From the NCBI GenBank assembly GCA_013334325.1, contig JAAXXT010000016.1, positions 1-50,221 on the forward strand: DNA of 50,221 nt, read 5' to 3'. Shown here piece by piece: positions 30,747 through 38,466 of the stretch. Numbering within the stretch: position 1 is the stretch's first letter; each line of letters begins with the position of its first letter. The position numbers and the translations under genes are program-made. The DNA comes from Erysipelotrichaceae bacterium. GTDB lineage: Bacteria > Bacillota_I > Bacilli_A > Erysipelotrichales > Erysipelotrichaceae. A model generated the notes under the pieces. The model worked only from the letters and a program-made list of their open reading frames with translations, was not told the origin of the DNA and ran no database searches.

Positions 30747-31469
30747 ATGGTTCATTATGTAAGATTACCTTTAGAAGGCACAACCAATACCCGAGACTTA
30801 GGAGGGTATTCCACAAAAGAAGGTCACTCTACGAAGTGGCATGCTTTTCTTCGTTCAGATGATCTTTTTGATTTAACGGATAAAGATAAAAGACTTCTTG
30901 AAGACTATGGCTTAAAAACAGTCGTCGATTTAAGAAGCAGTGAAGAACTTAAACACAGACCCAGTCCTTATATAAATCATCCTCATGTGAGCTATTATAA
31001 TGTCTCTCTTTTTGAAAATGCAAGTCCTTTGGTCATCGATACTTTACCTATGGATGCCCTTAAGAGTATGTATATTGAGATGATTTTATCTCATCAAGAT
31101 AAAATCAAAGAAGTCTTGACCCTTATCGCAAACGCTAAAGAAGGTGCTGTACTTTTTCATTGTGCTGCTGGAAAAGATCGTACAGGTGTCATATCGATGC
31201 TTATACTGGGTTTAGTTCAAGTTCCTAGTCGAGACATCGTATCTAATTATGAAGTCAGTTTTACCAACCTAAGAAGATCTCCTTATTTTAAACAAAGAAA
31301 AGACAACATCACCCATCTTATGTATTCAAACAACTCTTATATGGAAGAGACCTTAGAGTATATAAGAGATCACTATCAAACGATAGAAGCGTATGTAAGA
31401 TCCATTGGTTGTGATGATGAGCTCATCTTAAAAATAAAACAACGTTTTATTTCTAAGGAGAACTTGTGA
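30747..31469 (+). CDS. Tyrosine-protein phosphatase-like protein
   Basis: A 240-aa phosphatase of the IphP/atypical dual-specificity type. GTTNTRDLGGY near the N-terminus and the P-loop HCAAGKDRTGV (nucleophile C139, R145) are diagnostic. Target (protein Tyr/Ser phosphate or a phosphoinositide-like lipid) is unknown. Its stop overlaps the following SDR start (GTGA). Confidence 0.87.
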   Translation: MVHYVRLPLEGTTNTRDLGGYSTKEGHSTKWHAFLRSDDLFDLTDKDKRLLEDYGLKTVVDLRSSEELKHRPSPYINHPHVSYYNVSLFENASPLVIDTLPMDALKSMYIEMILSHQDKIKEVLTLIANAKEGAVLFHCAAGKDRTGVISMLILGLVQVPSRDIVSNYEVSFTNLRRSPYFKQRKDNITHLMYSNNSYMEETLEYIRDHYQTIEAYVRSIGCDDELILKIKQRFISKENL

Positions 31470-32245
31470 GAAAGATGACACTAATTACGGGTGCATCCAG
31501 TGGCTTAGGTAAAGATTACACCATTGAGTACGCCAAAAGAAAACAAGATCTGATCTTGATCGCACGTCGATTGGATCGACTCGTTTTACTTCAAGAAGAA
31601 CTTCAAAAAAGCTATGGGATAAATGTGTTGGTATATCAAGTCGATCTTTCAGATCCTAAACAAATCGAGAATTTTATCACCCAATTTCCCAAAGATATCT
31701 TCATCAATAGACTCATCAATAATGCAGGTTTTGGATTTCATGGAGCTTTTGAAGAATATAGTCAAGAAACTTTGTCTTCGATGGTCGAAGTCAACATCTC
31801 AGCCTTAAATCATTTGACGCATCATTTTATTCCTATGATGAAAGAAAATCATGAGGGTGAGATCTTAAATGTAGCGTCTATGGCAGCCTATACCCCTGGT
31901 CCTTTTATGGCGGAGTATTACGCCACCAAAGCCTATGTTTTATCGCTTTCGATGGCCCTTCATGAAGAACTTAAACCTTATGGGATCAAAGTATCTACGG
32001 TATGTCCTGGTCCTACAAAAACAGAATTTGGGATCGCAGCCCATTATAAACATCAAGATGGGATAGAATCAACTTTCTCAATGGATTCATTACCTGTGGT
32101 GCTCACTTCTATGAGAGCTCTTGAGAAAAACAAGAGTGTTTCTATTCCAGGTGTATCGAATAAGATTCTTCATATAATGATGAAAATCCTACCAAGAAAA
32201 GTAGGCGCTAAAGTCGTAATGAGAATACAAAAACAGAGGTTTTAG
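31466..32245 (+). CDS. Short-chain dehydrogenase/reductase
   Basis: A 259-aa NAD(P)-dependent oxidoreductase: TGASSGLGKDYT cofactor loop, NNAGFGFHG, catalytic Ser in LNVASMAAYT and the Y-x-x-x-K pair in YYATKAYVLS. PGPTKTEFG follows. The substrate is unknown. I take GTG 31466 as start because AAGGAG is 5 bases upstream and it forms a 4-base overlap; ATG 31475 would be 14 bases away. The last codons form one arm of a bidirectional terminator shared with queT. Confidence 0.88.
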   Translation: MRKMTLITGASSGLGKDYTIEYAKRKQDLILIARRLDRLVLLQEELQKSYGINVLVYQVDLSDPKQIENFITQFPKDIFINRLINNAGFGFHGAFEEYSQETLSSMVEVNISALNHLTHHFIPMMKENHEGEILNVASMAAYTPGPFMAEYYATKAYVLSLSMALHEELKPYGIKVSTVCPGPTKTEFGIAAHYKHQDGIESTFSMDSLPVVLTSMRALEKNKSVSIPGVSNKILHIMMKILPRKVGAKVVMRIQKQRF

Positions 32246-32257
32246 GCCTCTGTTTTA
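32229..32257. terminator. Bidirectional terminator spanning two convergent stop codons
   Basis: AAAACAGAGG (32230-32239) pairs perfectly with CCTCTGTTTT (32247-32256) around a 7-base loop holding both overlapping stops. T-rich tails lie on both strands. It encodes the final residues of the SDR enzyme and of QueT at the same time. Confidence 0.82.
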
Positions 32258-32760
32258 AATAGTTTCGTATTTTTAAGATATTGATAAAGCGGATAACCAA
32301 AGAGAAGGACACTGATGCTTTCTCCAATCATGACACTTAATCCATAGAATAGAAACATCGATAAATTATTAGGTCCAATCACCAAAGTCAATTCATATCC
32401 TACCACCAATCCATTCACCAGGATAGGCATCAAAAGAGATAGGATTGGGATCTTCTTATAGCGATAGTTTCTAAATTGATAGGTCAAATATGCAGCCAAT
32501 AAGGTCGCTAGGCTTCCCCATAAGACATCCCAATAACCCAATAGATTAAAGCCTAATGCAGCGCCTATGAGATTAGATAAGGCACATCCTAAAGTCAAAG
32601 CCCATACTGGCCAAAAACCAAGTAAAGGTAATATCGTTAAAGCTTCAGCGATCCTAACTTGAACAGGCCCAAAAGAAGTCGCGGTCAAAACCAAGGTCAA
32701 GGTCGCATATAGGGCTGCGATCATCGTTACCCTCAGCCAAATCTTAAGTTTCTTACTCAT
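32242..32760 (-). CDS. queT: QueT family queuosine-precursor transporter (ECF substrate-binding component)
   Basis: A 172-aa, five- to six-helix membrane protein of the QueT/COG4708 family: SFGPVQVRIAEALTILPLLGFWPVWALTLGCALSNLIG is characteristic (given here as landmark fragments). It is the substrate-specific subunit of an energy-coupling-factor importer for preQ1 or another queuosine precursor and needs a shared EcfAAT module encoded elsewhere. AAAGGAG lies 5 bases before ATG, but the leader can sequester it. QueT genes elsewhere are often controlled by preQ1 riboswitches. Confidence 0.9.
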   Translation of the reverse strand: MSKKLKIWLRVTMIAALYATLTLVLTATSFGPVQVRIAEALTILPLLGFWPVWALTLGCALSNLIGAALGFNLLGYWDVLWGSLATLLAAYLTYQFRNYRYKKIPILSLLMPILVNGLVVGYELTLVIGPNNLSMFLFYGLSVMIGESISVLLFGYPLYQYLKNTKLFKTEA

Positions 32761-32907
32761 CAGGTCTCCTTTAACTTAGGTATTGTATATAAAAGAGAAG
32801 AACAATTCAAGTCAAGAGGGTACTTAGAAGTAGTCCTTGAGAATAAACCAAGAGATAATCATCAACTATAACGCGTTTATCGCTTGCTTTGGCTTTGGTT
32901 TACCAGG
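32761..32907 (-). promoter_or_regulatory. Structured queT leader, candidate riboswitch
   Basis: From the start predicted by TATAAT (32919-32914) to the ATG there are about 147 untranslated bases. In minus-strand order I see: TAAACCAA (32902-32895) pairing with TTGGTTTA (32851-32844); a hairpin at 32840-32812 (TCAAG..TACTT-CT-AAGTA..CTTGA); ATTGT (32806-32802) with ACAAT (32786-32782); and, inside that last loop, CTCTTTTA (32797-32790), which can pair with TAAAGGAG (32773-32766), the ribosome-binding site. The final two make an H-type pseudoknot that would close translation, as preQ1 riboswitches do. The sequence does not match the preQ1-I or preQ1-II consensus I know. Confidence 0.55.
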
Positions 32908-32913
32908 GAATTC

Positions 32914-32919
32914 ATTATA
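32914..32919 (-). promoter_or_regulatory. -10 element of queT
   Basis: Minus-strand TATAAT. The best -35 candidate, TTATAC (32940-32935), is weak and only 15 bases away. It is divergent from, and partly overlapped upstream by, the NYN-gene promoter at 32933-32941. Confidence 0.5.
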
Positions 32920-32932
32920 GTGTTGCTTATAA

Positions 32933-32941
32933 TGGTATAAT
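32933..32941 (+). promoter_or_regulatory. Extended -10 promoter of the NYN-murB-hflX operon
   Basis: TGG-TATAAT ends 17 bases before ATG 32959, leaving a short leader with AAAAAGGAAA as ribosome-binding site. Confidence 0.62.
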
Positions 32942-32958
32942 AAACAAAAAGGAAACTT

Positions 32959-33678
32959 ATGGAAAAAGAACTCAAAATCGCAGTCTTAATCGATGCGGAC
33001 AATGTCTCAGAAAAATATGTGCGAGTCGTCTTTGATGAAGTGCTTAATCATGGTACGGCCACTTATAAAAGAATCTATGGGGATTGGACAAAACCTCAAT
33101 TCGCCAAATGGAAAGATGTCTTACTCAACTATAGTATTTCACCTATCCAACAATACGGCTATACCCAAGGCAAGAATTCAACCGATTCTGCTTTGATCAT
33201 CGATGCGATGGATATTCTATATTCAGGAAATGTTGATGGTTTTTGTATCGTCTCATCAGATTCAGACTTTACACGCTTGGCTTCTCGTTTAAGAGAAGCA
33301 GGGAAGTATGTTTTAGGGATGGGTGAGAAGAAGACCCCTCAACCTTTTATCTCTGCCTGTGAAAAATTCAAATATCTGGAAGTCTTGCTTCAAGACTTTA
33401 CCCCAGAAAGCAGTGATGAGAAATCTGTGAAGACATCTAAAGTAGAACTCATCGAGATCATTAAATCCATCATCAAAGAAAACAGTGATGATGATGGTTG
33501 GGCTTTTATGGGAGAAATAGGCAACTATATCTCTAAACGTAATCCTGAATTTGATACCCGTAACTATGGTTATCAAAAGCTTACTCCGTTGATCTCATCG
33601 ATGAAGATCTTTGAGATACAATCAAGAAAGACCCCTAATCCAAACATCACGCATAAATACGTGAGAATCAAAGAGTGA
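32959..33678 (+). CDS. NYN-domain nuclease with OST-HTH (LOTUS) domain
   Basis: A 239-aa protein. The N-terminal NYN/PIN-like domain has the acidic residues expected of a metal-dependent ribonuclease: IAVLIDADNV (D12, D14), NSTDSALIIDAMD and VSSDSDFTRLASRLREAG. A C-terminal OST-HTH/LOTUS domain (about 160-239) is a likely RNA- or G4-binding module. Similar two-domain proteins are widespread in bacteria with undefined RNA targets. It heads a run with murB and hflX; spacing to murB is 4 bases. Confidence 0.88.
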   Translation: MEKELKIAVLIDADNVSEKYVRVVFDEVLNHGTATYKRIYGDWTKPQFAKWKDVLLNYSISPIQQYGYTQGKNSTDSALIIDAMDILYSGNVDGFCIVSSDSDFTRLASRLREAGKYVLGMGEKKTPQPFISACEKFKYLEVLLQDFTPESSDEKSVKTSKVELIEIIKSIIKENSDDDGWAFMGEIGNYISKRNPEFDTRNYGYQKLTPLISSMKIFEIQSRKTPNPNITHKYVRIKE

Positions 33679-33682
33679 CCCT

Positions 33683-34558
33683 ATGGCTTATTTGACGCTA
33701 AAAGATACATCACTTAAGAAATACAATTCATTGGCTCTAGAAGTCATCGCAACGAGACTTTATTTACCCTTGGATACACAAGGTCTATTGGATGTCTTAG
33801 AGCTTACCAAAGACAAAAGAAGAGTTCTTATTGGGAAAGGATGTAATATCCTTTTATCTAAAGAGAACTATGATGATTCTACAGCTTTCATCGTAACGAT
33901 CATGGATGATGAACTCATCTTAAACGATACAGAACTCATCGCTGATGCGGGAGTCAACTTAAGTCGTTTGGCTTGGTTTTCACTTGAACAATCCCTTAAA
34001 GGTTATGCCTTTTTAGAAGACATCCCAGGTACAGTAGGTGGGGCACTCATCATGAATGCAGGCCAATATGAATTTAGTTTCGGTCAATTGGTCAATTGGA
34101 TCGAGCTGTATGACACTGTAAGCAATCAAGTTAAAAAAATTATCCCTGATAAGGATTACTTTGGATATCGTACATCTAAAATTTCATCTACTGATGTGGT
34201 GATTAGATGTGGTCTAAAGGCTGAAAAAGGCAATGATGAGGAAACCCTTACCGCCATCTTGAAATATAAAAAAGATCGTTATCTTAAACAACCAAGACAA
34301 TATCCTAATGCGGGATCCGTTTTCAAACGTCCCTATAAAGATGGACAATCTTATTATGTATGGAAATTATTCGATGAAGTTGGTTTAAGAGGATACTCGA
34401 TCGGTGGGGCAGAAGTCTCCGATAAACATCCTGGCTTTATCGTTAATTTGGGTCATGCCTTGCCTCAAGATATGATCGATTTAGTTAAAGAATGTCAAGA
34501 TCGCGTGAAGAAACATTTCGACATAGATCTAGAACTGGAGTGGAAAGTCATTGATTAA
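33683..34558 (+). CDS. murB: UDP-N-acetylenolpyruvoylglucosamine reductase
   Basis: A 291-aa FAD enzyme that completes UDP-MurNAc in peptidoglycan synthesis. GKGCNILLSKENYD binds FAD, EDIPGTVGGALIMNAGQY follows, the catalytic Ser is in NAGSVFKRP and the Glu/Lys region is AEVSDKHPGFIVNLG. The short form (no type I insertion) is usual in Bacillota. Presence of murB argues for a walled cell. No strong ribosome-binding site; it likely depends on coupling with the preceding gene. Its stop overlaps hflX by 8 bases. Confidence 0.95.
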   Translation: MAYLTLKDTSLKKYNSLALEVIATRLYLPLDTQGLLDVLELTKDKRRVLIGKGCNILLSKENYDDSTAFIVTIMDDELILNDTELIADAGVNLSRLAWFSLEQSLKGYAFLEDIPGTVGGALIMNAGQYEFSFGQLVNWIELYDTVSNQVKKIIPDKDYFGYRTSKISSTDVVIRCGLKAEKGNDEETLTAILKYKKDRYLKQPRQYPNAGSVFKRPYKDGQSYYVWKLFDEVGLRGYSIGGAEVSDKHPGFIVNLGHALPQDMIDLVKECQDRVKKHFDIDLELEWKVID

Positions 34559-35780
34559 TACCTTATTGATCGCCGTTAGGCATCAAAACAACCCTGATTT
34601 TGAATCTGAAGTAGAAGAAACAGTCCAACTGATCGAAGCCTGTGAGATGACTCATTGTATGACCGTCATACAAGGAATGGAAGAGAAAAACGTTGCGACT
34701 TATTTTAAAAGCGGAAAATTAGAAGAATTGAGGACCCATATCGAGGCTCAAAACATCGATGTGATCGTGACTCAAGATGAGCTTAGTCCTTCTCAACATC
34801 GTAATTTAACTGAGATCTTAGAAACAGAGATCGTCGATCGTACCCATCTTATTCTTTTGATCTTTGAGAAAAGGGCCCAAAGTAGAGAAGCAAAGCTTCA
34901 AGTCGAAGTAGCGACTCTACAATACCTTCTTCCTAGAACGATGTTGACCTATCATTCAGTAGGAAGACAAAGATCAGGTGGAGCTCGTAATAAAGGTTCA
35001 GGTGAACAATTCGCTGAACTTAAACGAAGAACCTCTAAACATCTTTTAGATAAAGCCCAAGAAGCACTTAAGGCTATGGAGATCCAACGTGAGACCCAAC
35101 GTCGTCAAAGACAAAAAAATCAAGTCTTTACAGTTGCGTTGGTAGGTTATACCAATGCGGGTAAATCTACCTTATTGAATGCCTTGGTTACCTATACTGG
35201 TCAATCCGATGAGAAGAAAGTATCGATGAAGGATCGCTTGTTTGAAACTCTACAGACCTCTTCTCGATCCATCATCCTAAAAGGTCAACCAATGATCATC
35301 ACCGATACCGTAGGTTTTGTATCTCATTTACCTCACGGCTTGGTTAAAGCATTTAGATCTACCTTAGAAGAAGTCAAAGAAGCAGATCTCTTGATCCATG
35401 TGATAGACAGCAGTTCACTATTAGCGTCGATGCAATCAGAGATCACCTTATCGACTCTAGAAGAAATCGAAGCCAATGATAAACCGATGATCACCGTCTA
35501 CAATAAATCCGATGTAGCACTTAGTGCTGTACCTAGTAAAGCCTTGGCCATCAGTGCACTCAATGGAACCCATTTGGATGAACTCGTAGAAATGATCTTA
35601 TTAAAAATGAATGAGTTACAACCTTTGTTTACCTATCTTATTCCCTATGAATCAGCCTCTCTTTTAGATAAACTTAAAAAAGAGAGCCAAGTTGTAAGTC
35701 TACTCAATACCGATGATGGCTTCTCAGTTAGCGTTAGATCTCATGAGCCCATCGCTTCGATGAAAGATTATCTTAAGTAG
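34551..35780 (+). CDS. hflX: Ribosome-associated GTPase HflX
   Basis: A 409-aa GTPase that rescues or splits stalled ribosomes. The N-terminal nucleotide-binding domain and coiled coil (RRTSKHLLDKAQEALKAMEIQRETQ region) are followed by the G domain: GYTNAGKSTLLNAL (G1), DTVGFVSHLP (G3), NKSD (G4). The HflX signature GGARNKGSGE is present. The start is TTG (34551), with GGAG 10 bases upstream and an 8-base overlap with murB. Terminator follows. Confidence 0.95.
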   Translation: MINTLLIAVRHQNNPDFESEVEETVQLIEACEMTHCMTVIQGMEEKNVATYFKSGKLEELRTHIEAQNIDVIVTQDELSPSQHRNLTEILETEIVDRTHLILLIFEKRAQSREAKLQVEVATLQYLLPRTMLTYHSVGRQRSGGARNKGSGEQFAELKRRTSKHLLDKAQEALKAMEIQRETQRRQRQKNQVFTVALVGYTNAGKSTLLNALVTYTGQSDEKKVSMKDRLFETLQTSSRSIILKGQPMIITDTVGFVSHLPHGLVKAFRSTLEEVKEADLLIHVIDSSSLLASMQSEITLSTLEEIEANDKPMITVYNKSDVALSAVPSKALAISALNGTHLDELVEMILLKMNELQPLFTYLIPYESASLLDKLKKESQVVSLLNTDDGFSVSVRSHEPIASMKDYLK

Positions 35781-35806
35781 AATTAAACCAGGCATATTCA
35801 TTCAAT

Positions 35807-35836
35807 AAAAAGGTGTATCAATTAAGCACCTTTTTT
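35807..35836 (+). terminator. Terminator after hflX
   Basis: AAAAAGGTG (35807-35815) pairs with CACCTTTTT (35827-35835); an 11-base loop lies between and the T-run extends to 35836. Confidence 0.82.
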
Positions 35837-35863
35837 CTTGATATGATAAAATAAGAAGGACTT

Positions 35864-36973
35864 ATGATCTATCTCGACTATAGTGCCTCCACTCCCATCG
35901 ATCAGCGGGTAGCTGATAAATGGATGAGTGTTGAAACAACGTATTTCGCCAATGCGAACAGTGACCATGTTTTGGGTCGCGAAAGCAAGCGGATCAATGA
36001 TGAATCCATCCGAAGTATCGCGGACTATTTTAAGGTTTTGCCTAAAGAAGTTATCATTACTTCATCAGCGGTAGAATCCAACAATACCGCTATTAAAGGC
36101 TTGGCTTTAAAGTACCCACTTAAAAGACACATCATCTCATCTGCACTTGAGCATGCCTCACTTATAGGAGCCCTAAGTTTCTTAGATGCCTCAGATTATA
36201 AGATCGAGACTTGTCCGCTAGATGAAGAAGGACGATTTGATTTAGTCGCATTAGATAAGATGATCAGCTCAGATACCTTACTGGTGACTTTGATCGCAGT
36301 GGATTCAGAAACCGGTATAAGACAACCCATCGAAGAAGCAGCGAAGATCGCGCATCAACATGGGACCCTCTTTCATACCGACATCACTCAATTGGTAGGT
36401 AAGGGACATTTTGATTTGACAGACATCGATATGGCGACAGCTTCAGCTCATAAGGTCTATGGACCTAAAGGCGTGGCTGTGTTGATCAAGAAAGCCAAGG
36501 TGCCTTTGATTCCTTTGCTTCATGGAGGCCATAGTTTTACACCTTATCGTGCTTCTACCCCACAAAATGGGTTGGTGGCAGCCTATGCCTATGCCTTGAA
36601 ATTATCAGATCTAGAATTCGATGAACGCTTATTAAAAGTAAACCAATTGAATGCGTATCTCAAAGATAAATTAAGTCAGATCCCTGAGATCCATTTTAAT
36701 TCAAACAAACATTCGATTCCTCATCTATTCAACTTAAGCATCAAAGGATCTCGTCCTGAAGAAGGCTTGGCTTATTTTTCTAATCATGGGCTCTGTTTTT
36801 CCTCAAAGAGCGCTTGTAGTGGTCAAGAGGAGCTCTCAAACTCTGTCTATGCGATCACCAAGGATGAAAAATTAGCTGCTTCTTCCTATCGTATCAGTCT
36901 ATCTCACTTAACGACCACAGATGAATTAGACACTTTGGTCGGTGTCATGAAAGCGTATCTTAAAACCCTATGA
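35864..36973 (+). CDS. Cysteine desulfurase (NifS/IscS family)
   Basis: A 369-aa PLP enzyme that takes sulfur from cysteine as an enzyme persulfide. IYLDYSASTPID opens the protein, the PLP lysine is in SAHKVYGPKG (K197), and the persulfide Cys is in SSKSACSG (C318). No scaffold or thiI-like gene is adjacent; instead it overlaps a thioredoxin-like gene (ATGA) followed by a membrane thiol-redox protein. Two -10 readings are possible (TATGAT 35842-35847 or TGA-TAAAAT 35844-35852). Confidence 0.92.
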   Translation: MIYLDYSASTPIDQRVADKWMSVETTYFANANSDHVLGRESKRINDESIRSIADYFKVLPKEVIITSSAVESNNTAIKGLALKYPLKRHIISSALEHASLIGALSFLDASDYKIETCPLDEEGRFDLVALDKMISSDTLLVTLIAVDSETGIRQPIEEAAKIAHQHGTLFHTDITQLVGKGHFDLTDIDMATASAHKVYGPKGVAVLIKKAKVPLIPLLHGGHSFTPYRASTPQNGLVAAYAYALKLSDLEFDERLLKVNQLNAYLKDKLSQIPEIHFNSNKHSIPHLFNLSIKGSRPEEGLAYFSNHGLCFSSKSACSGQEELSNSVYAITKDEKLAASSYRISLSHLTTTDELDTLVGVMKAYLKTL

Positions 36974-37230
36974 AAAAAATAGTGATCATATCTGCCGTAT
37001 GGTGTCATGCCTGTTTGACCATGCGTAAACGTAATAAAGCCCTTAAGGATAAATACTCGGATTGGACTTGGGTCGATTATGACCTTGATCTCGACGATGA
37101 GATCGTAGAGCCTTTGAAAATAGGCAAACTCATTCCCGTCTATATCATTTATGAGAATAATATCGAAGTGAAGCGCATCGCAGGTGAAATGAACCTAGAT
37201 GTATTAGAAAGAGAACTCACCAATGTTTAA
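36970..37230 (+). CDS. Cytoplasmic thioredoxin-like protein
   Basis: An 86-aa thioredoxin-fold protein without signal peptide. VWCHAC holds the redox pair C12/C15 and KIGKLIPVYIIYEN the cis-Pro. It is smaller than housekeeping thioredoxins and lacks the WCGPC motif. It overlaps the desulfurase by 4 bases and the next gene by 8, so the three proteins should be made together. It could pass electrons or sulfane sulfur to either neighbour. Confidence 0.86.
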   Translation: MKKIVIISAVWCHACLTMRKRNKALKDKYSDWTWVDYDLDLDDEIVEPLKIGKLIPVYIIYENNIEVKRIAGEMNLDVLERELTNV

Positions 37231-38410
37231 AAAAATACTTTTAATCTTAGCGGTAATAGGGACCATCTTAACGACAGGACTATCCGTTAAAGCTTATGAT
37301 GATAAGACCCATATCTATTTCTTCCACGCCGAAGGCTGCATCATCTGTGCCGCTGAAACCAAATATCTCGATCAACTAGAAGCTTCTGATCCTAATTTAG
37401 TGATCCATCGCTATGAGATCGCTTTTAGTCCAGAAAATCAAGCCATGTTGAAAGAGATCGAAGAGATCCTCAACATATCCATTAAATCTACCCCGTCTTT
37501 GGTCATAGGACGAAAAGTTATCGTTGGATTTACAAAAAATTCAACCGAAGCCAATATCGAATCTTCACTGAAGTATTTCCGTGATAACAACGGAAAAGAC
37601 GTCATAGGAGAGCTTTTAGGTTTCGTTAAACCAGGGTCTGGTGTTGACATCAACATCGATAATGGGATCATCAAATTGCCTTTCTTTGGGGAAATCAATA
37701 CAAAAACCATCTCCTTGCCTTTATTGGCCATCGTCTTAGGAACTTTAGATGGCTTTAATCCATGTGCGATGTGGGTCTTATTACTCCTTATCAGTATGCT
37801 TTTCCATCTTGAACAATCTTGGAAAAGATGGTTCTTAGGAGGTCTCTTCCTATTGACCACAGCTGTCATGTATCTTACCTTTATGGTCGCTTGGCTCAAT
37901 GTCACGATCTTATTTGGGACAATCACTTACTTACGTTGGTTGATCGCCGCGATCGCTTTGATCGGTGGTGGAGCCAATATCCGTACCTATCTAAAAACAA
38001 AACCAGGCTGTGAAGTCATCGATGATCGTAAACGAAAGAAATTATCGAAGAGAGTCAAAGAAATCTTCAGTCAACCTGTGTTCATCTTAGCTTCTTTTGG
38101 GGTCATCGTTTTGGCTGTAAGTGTCAACCTTGTTGAACTGATCTGTTCCGCAGGATTACCAGTTATCTTTACCCAAGTCCTCTCTATTCAAAACATGACA
38201 GGCATCGAATATTTCATGTATCTGTTATTATACTTGTTGTTTTTTATCGCAGATGATATCATCATCTTTGTTATCGCAATGAAGACAACTCAACTGACAG
38301 GGATCTCTACGAAGTACTCTCGTTGGGCTCATTTGGTTGGTGGAATCATCATGATCATCTTAGCGATCTTGATGGTTTTAAAACCTGAATGGTTAATGTT
38401 GAAATTCTAA
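37223..38410 (+). CDS. Exported thioredoxin domain fused to a DsbD/CcdA-like membrane domain
   Basis: A 395-aa protein. A signal-like N-terminus (1-24) leads to an extracytoplasmic thioredoxin fold with GCIIC (C39, C42) and TPSLVIG cis-Pro. Residues about 165-395 form six to seven helices with FNPCAMW (C181) and LICSAG (C308), placed like the two intramembrane Cys of DsbD/CcdA. This layout would carry reducing power from the cytoplasm to the outer domain. The upstream CHAC thioredoxin is a natural electron donor. Start overlaps it by 8 bases. Confidence 0.86.
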   Translation: MFKKILLILAVIGTILTTGLSVKAYDDKTHIYFFHAEGCIICAAETKYLDQLEASDPNLVIHRYEIAFSPENQAMLKEIEEILNISIKSTPSLVIGRKVIVGFTKNSTEANIESSLKYFRDNNGKDVIGELLGFVKPGSGVDINIDNGIIKLPFFGEINTKTISLPLLAIVLGTLDGFNPCAMWVLLLLISMLFHLEQSWKRWFLGGLFLLTTAVMYLTFMVAWLNVTILFGTITYLRWLIAAIALIGGGANIRTYLKTKPGCEVIDDRKRKKLSKRVKEIFSQPVFILASFGVIVLAVSVNLVELICSAGLPVIFTQVLSIQNMTGIEYFMYLLLYLLFFIADDIIIFVIAMKTTQLTGISTKYSRWAHLVGGIIMIILAILMVLKPEWLMLKF

Positions 38411-38433
38411 GTTTTGATTTCATAAAATAAGTT

Positions 38434-38439
38434 TATAAT
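38434..38439 (+). promoter_or_regulatory. -10 element of the spe operon
   Basis: TATAAT 27 bases before ATG 38467. TTGATT (38414-38419) is at a short 14-base spacing, so the -35 is uncertain. Confidence 0.5.
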
Positions 38440-38466
38440 GGACTTATAGTAAGCAAAAGGGTGACA

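Noticed and set aside
32761-32907. A standard preQ1-I riboswitch before queT
   Set aside because: The compact P1 hairpin followed at once by an A-rich tail is not present in the expected place; only a looser pseudoknot with the ribosome-binding site can be drawn.
37438-37926. 162-codon minus-strand open frame
   Set aside because: Lies within the DsbD-like gene; composition and lack of ribosome-binding site mark it as a shadow frame.
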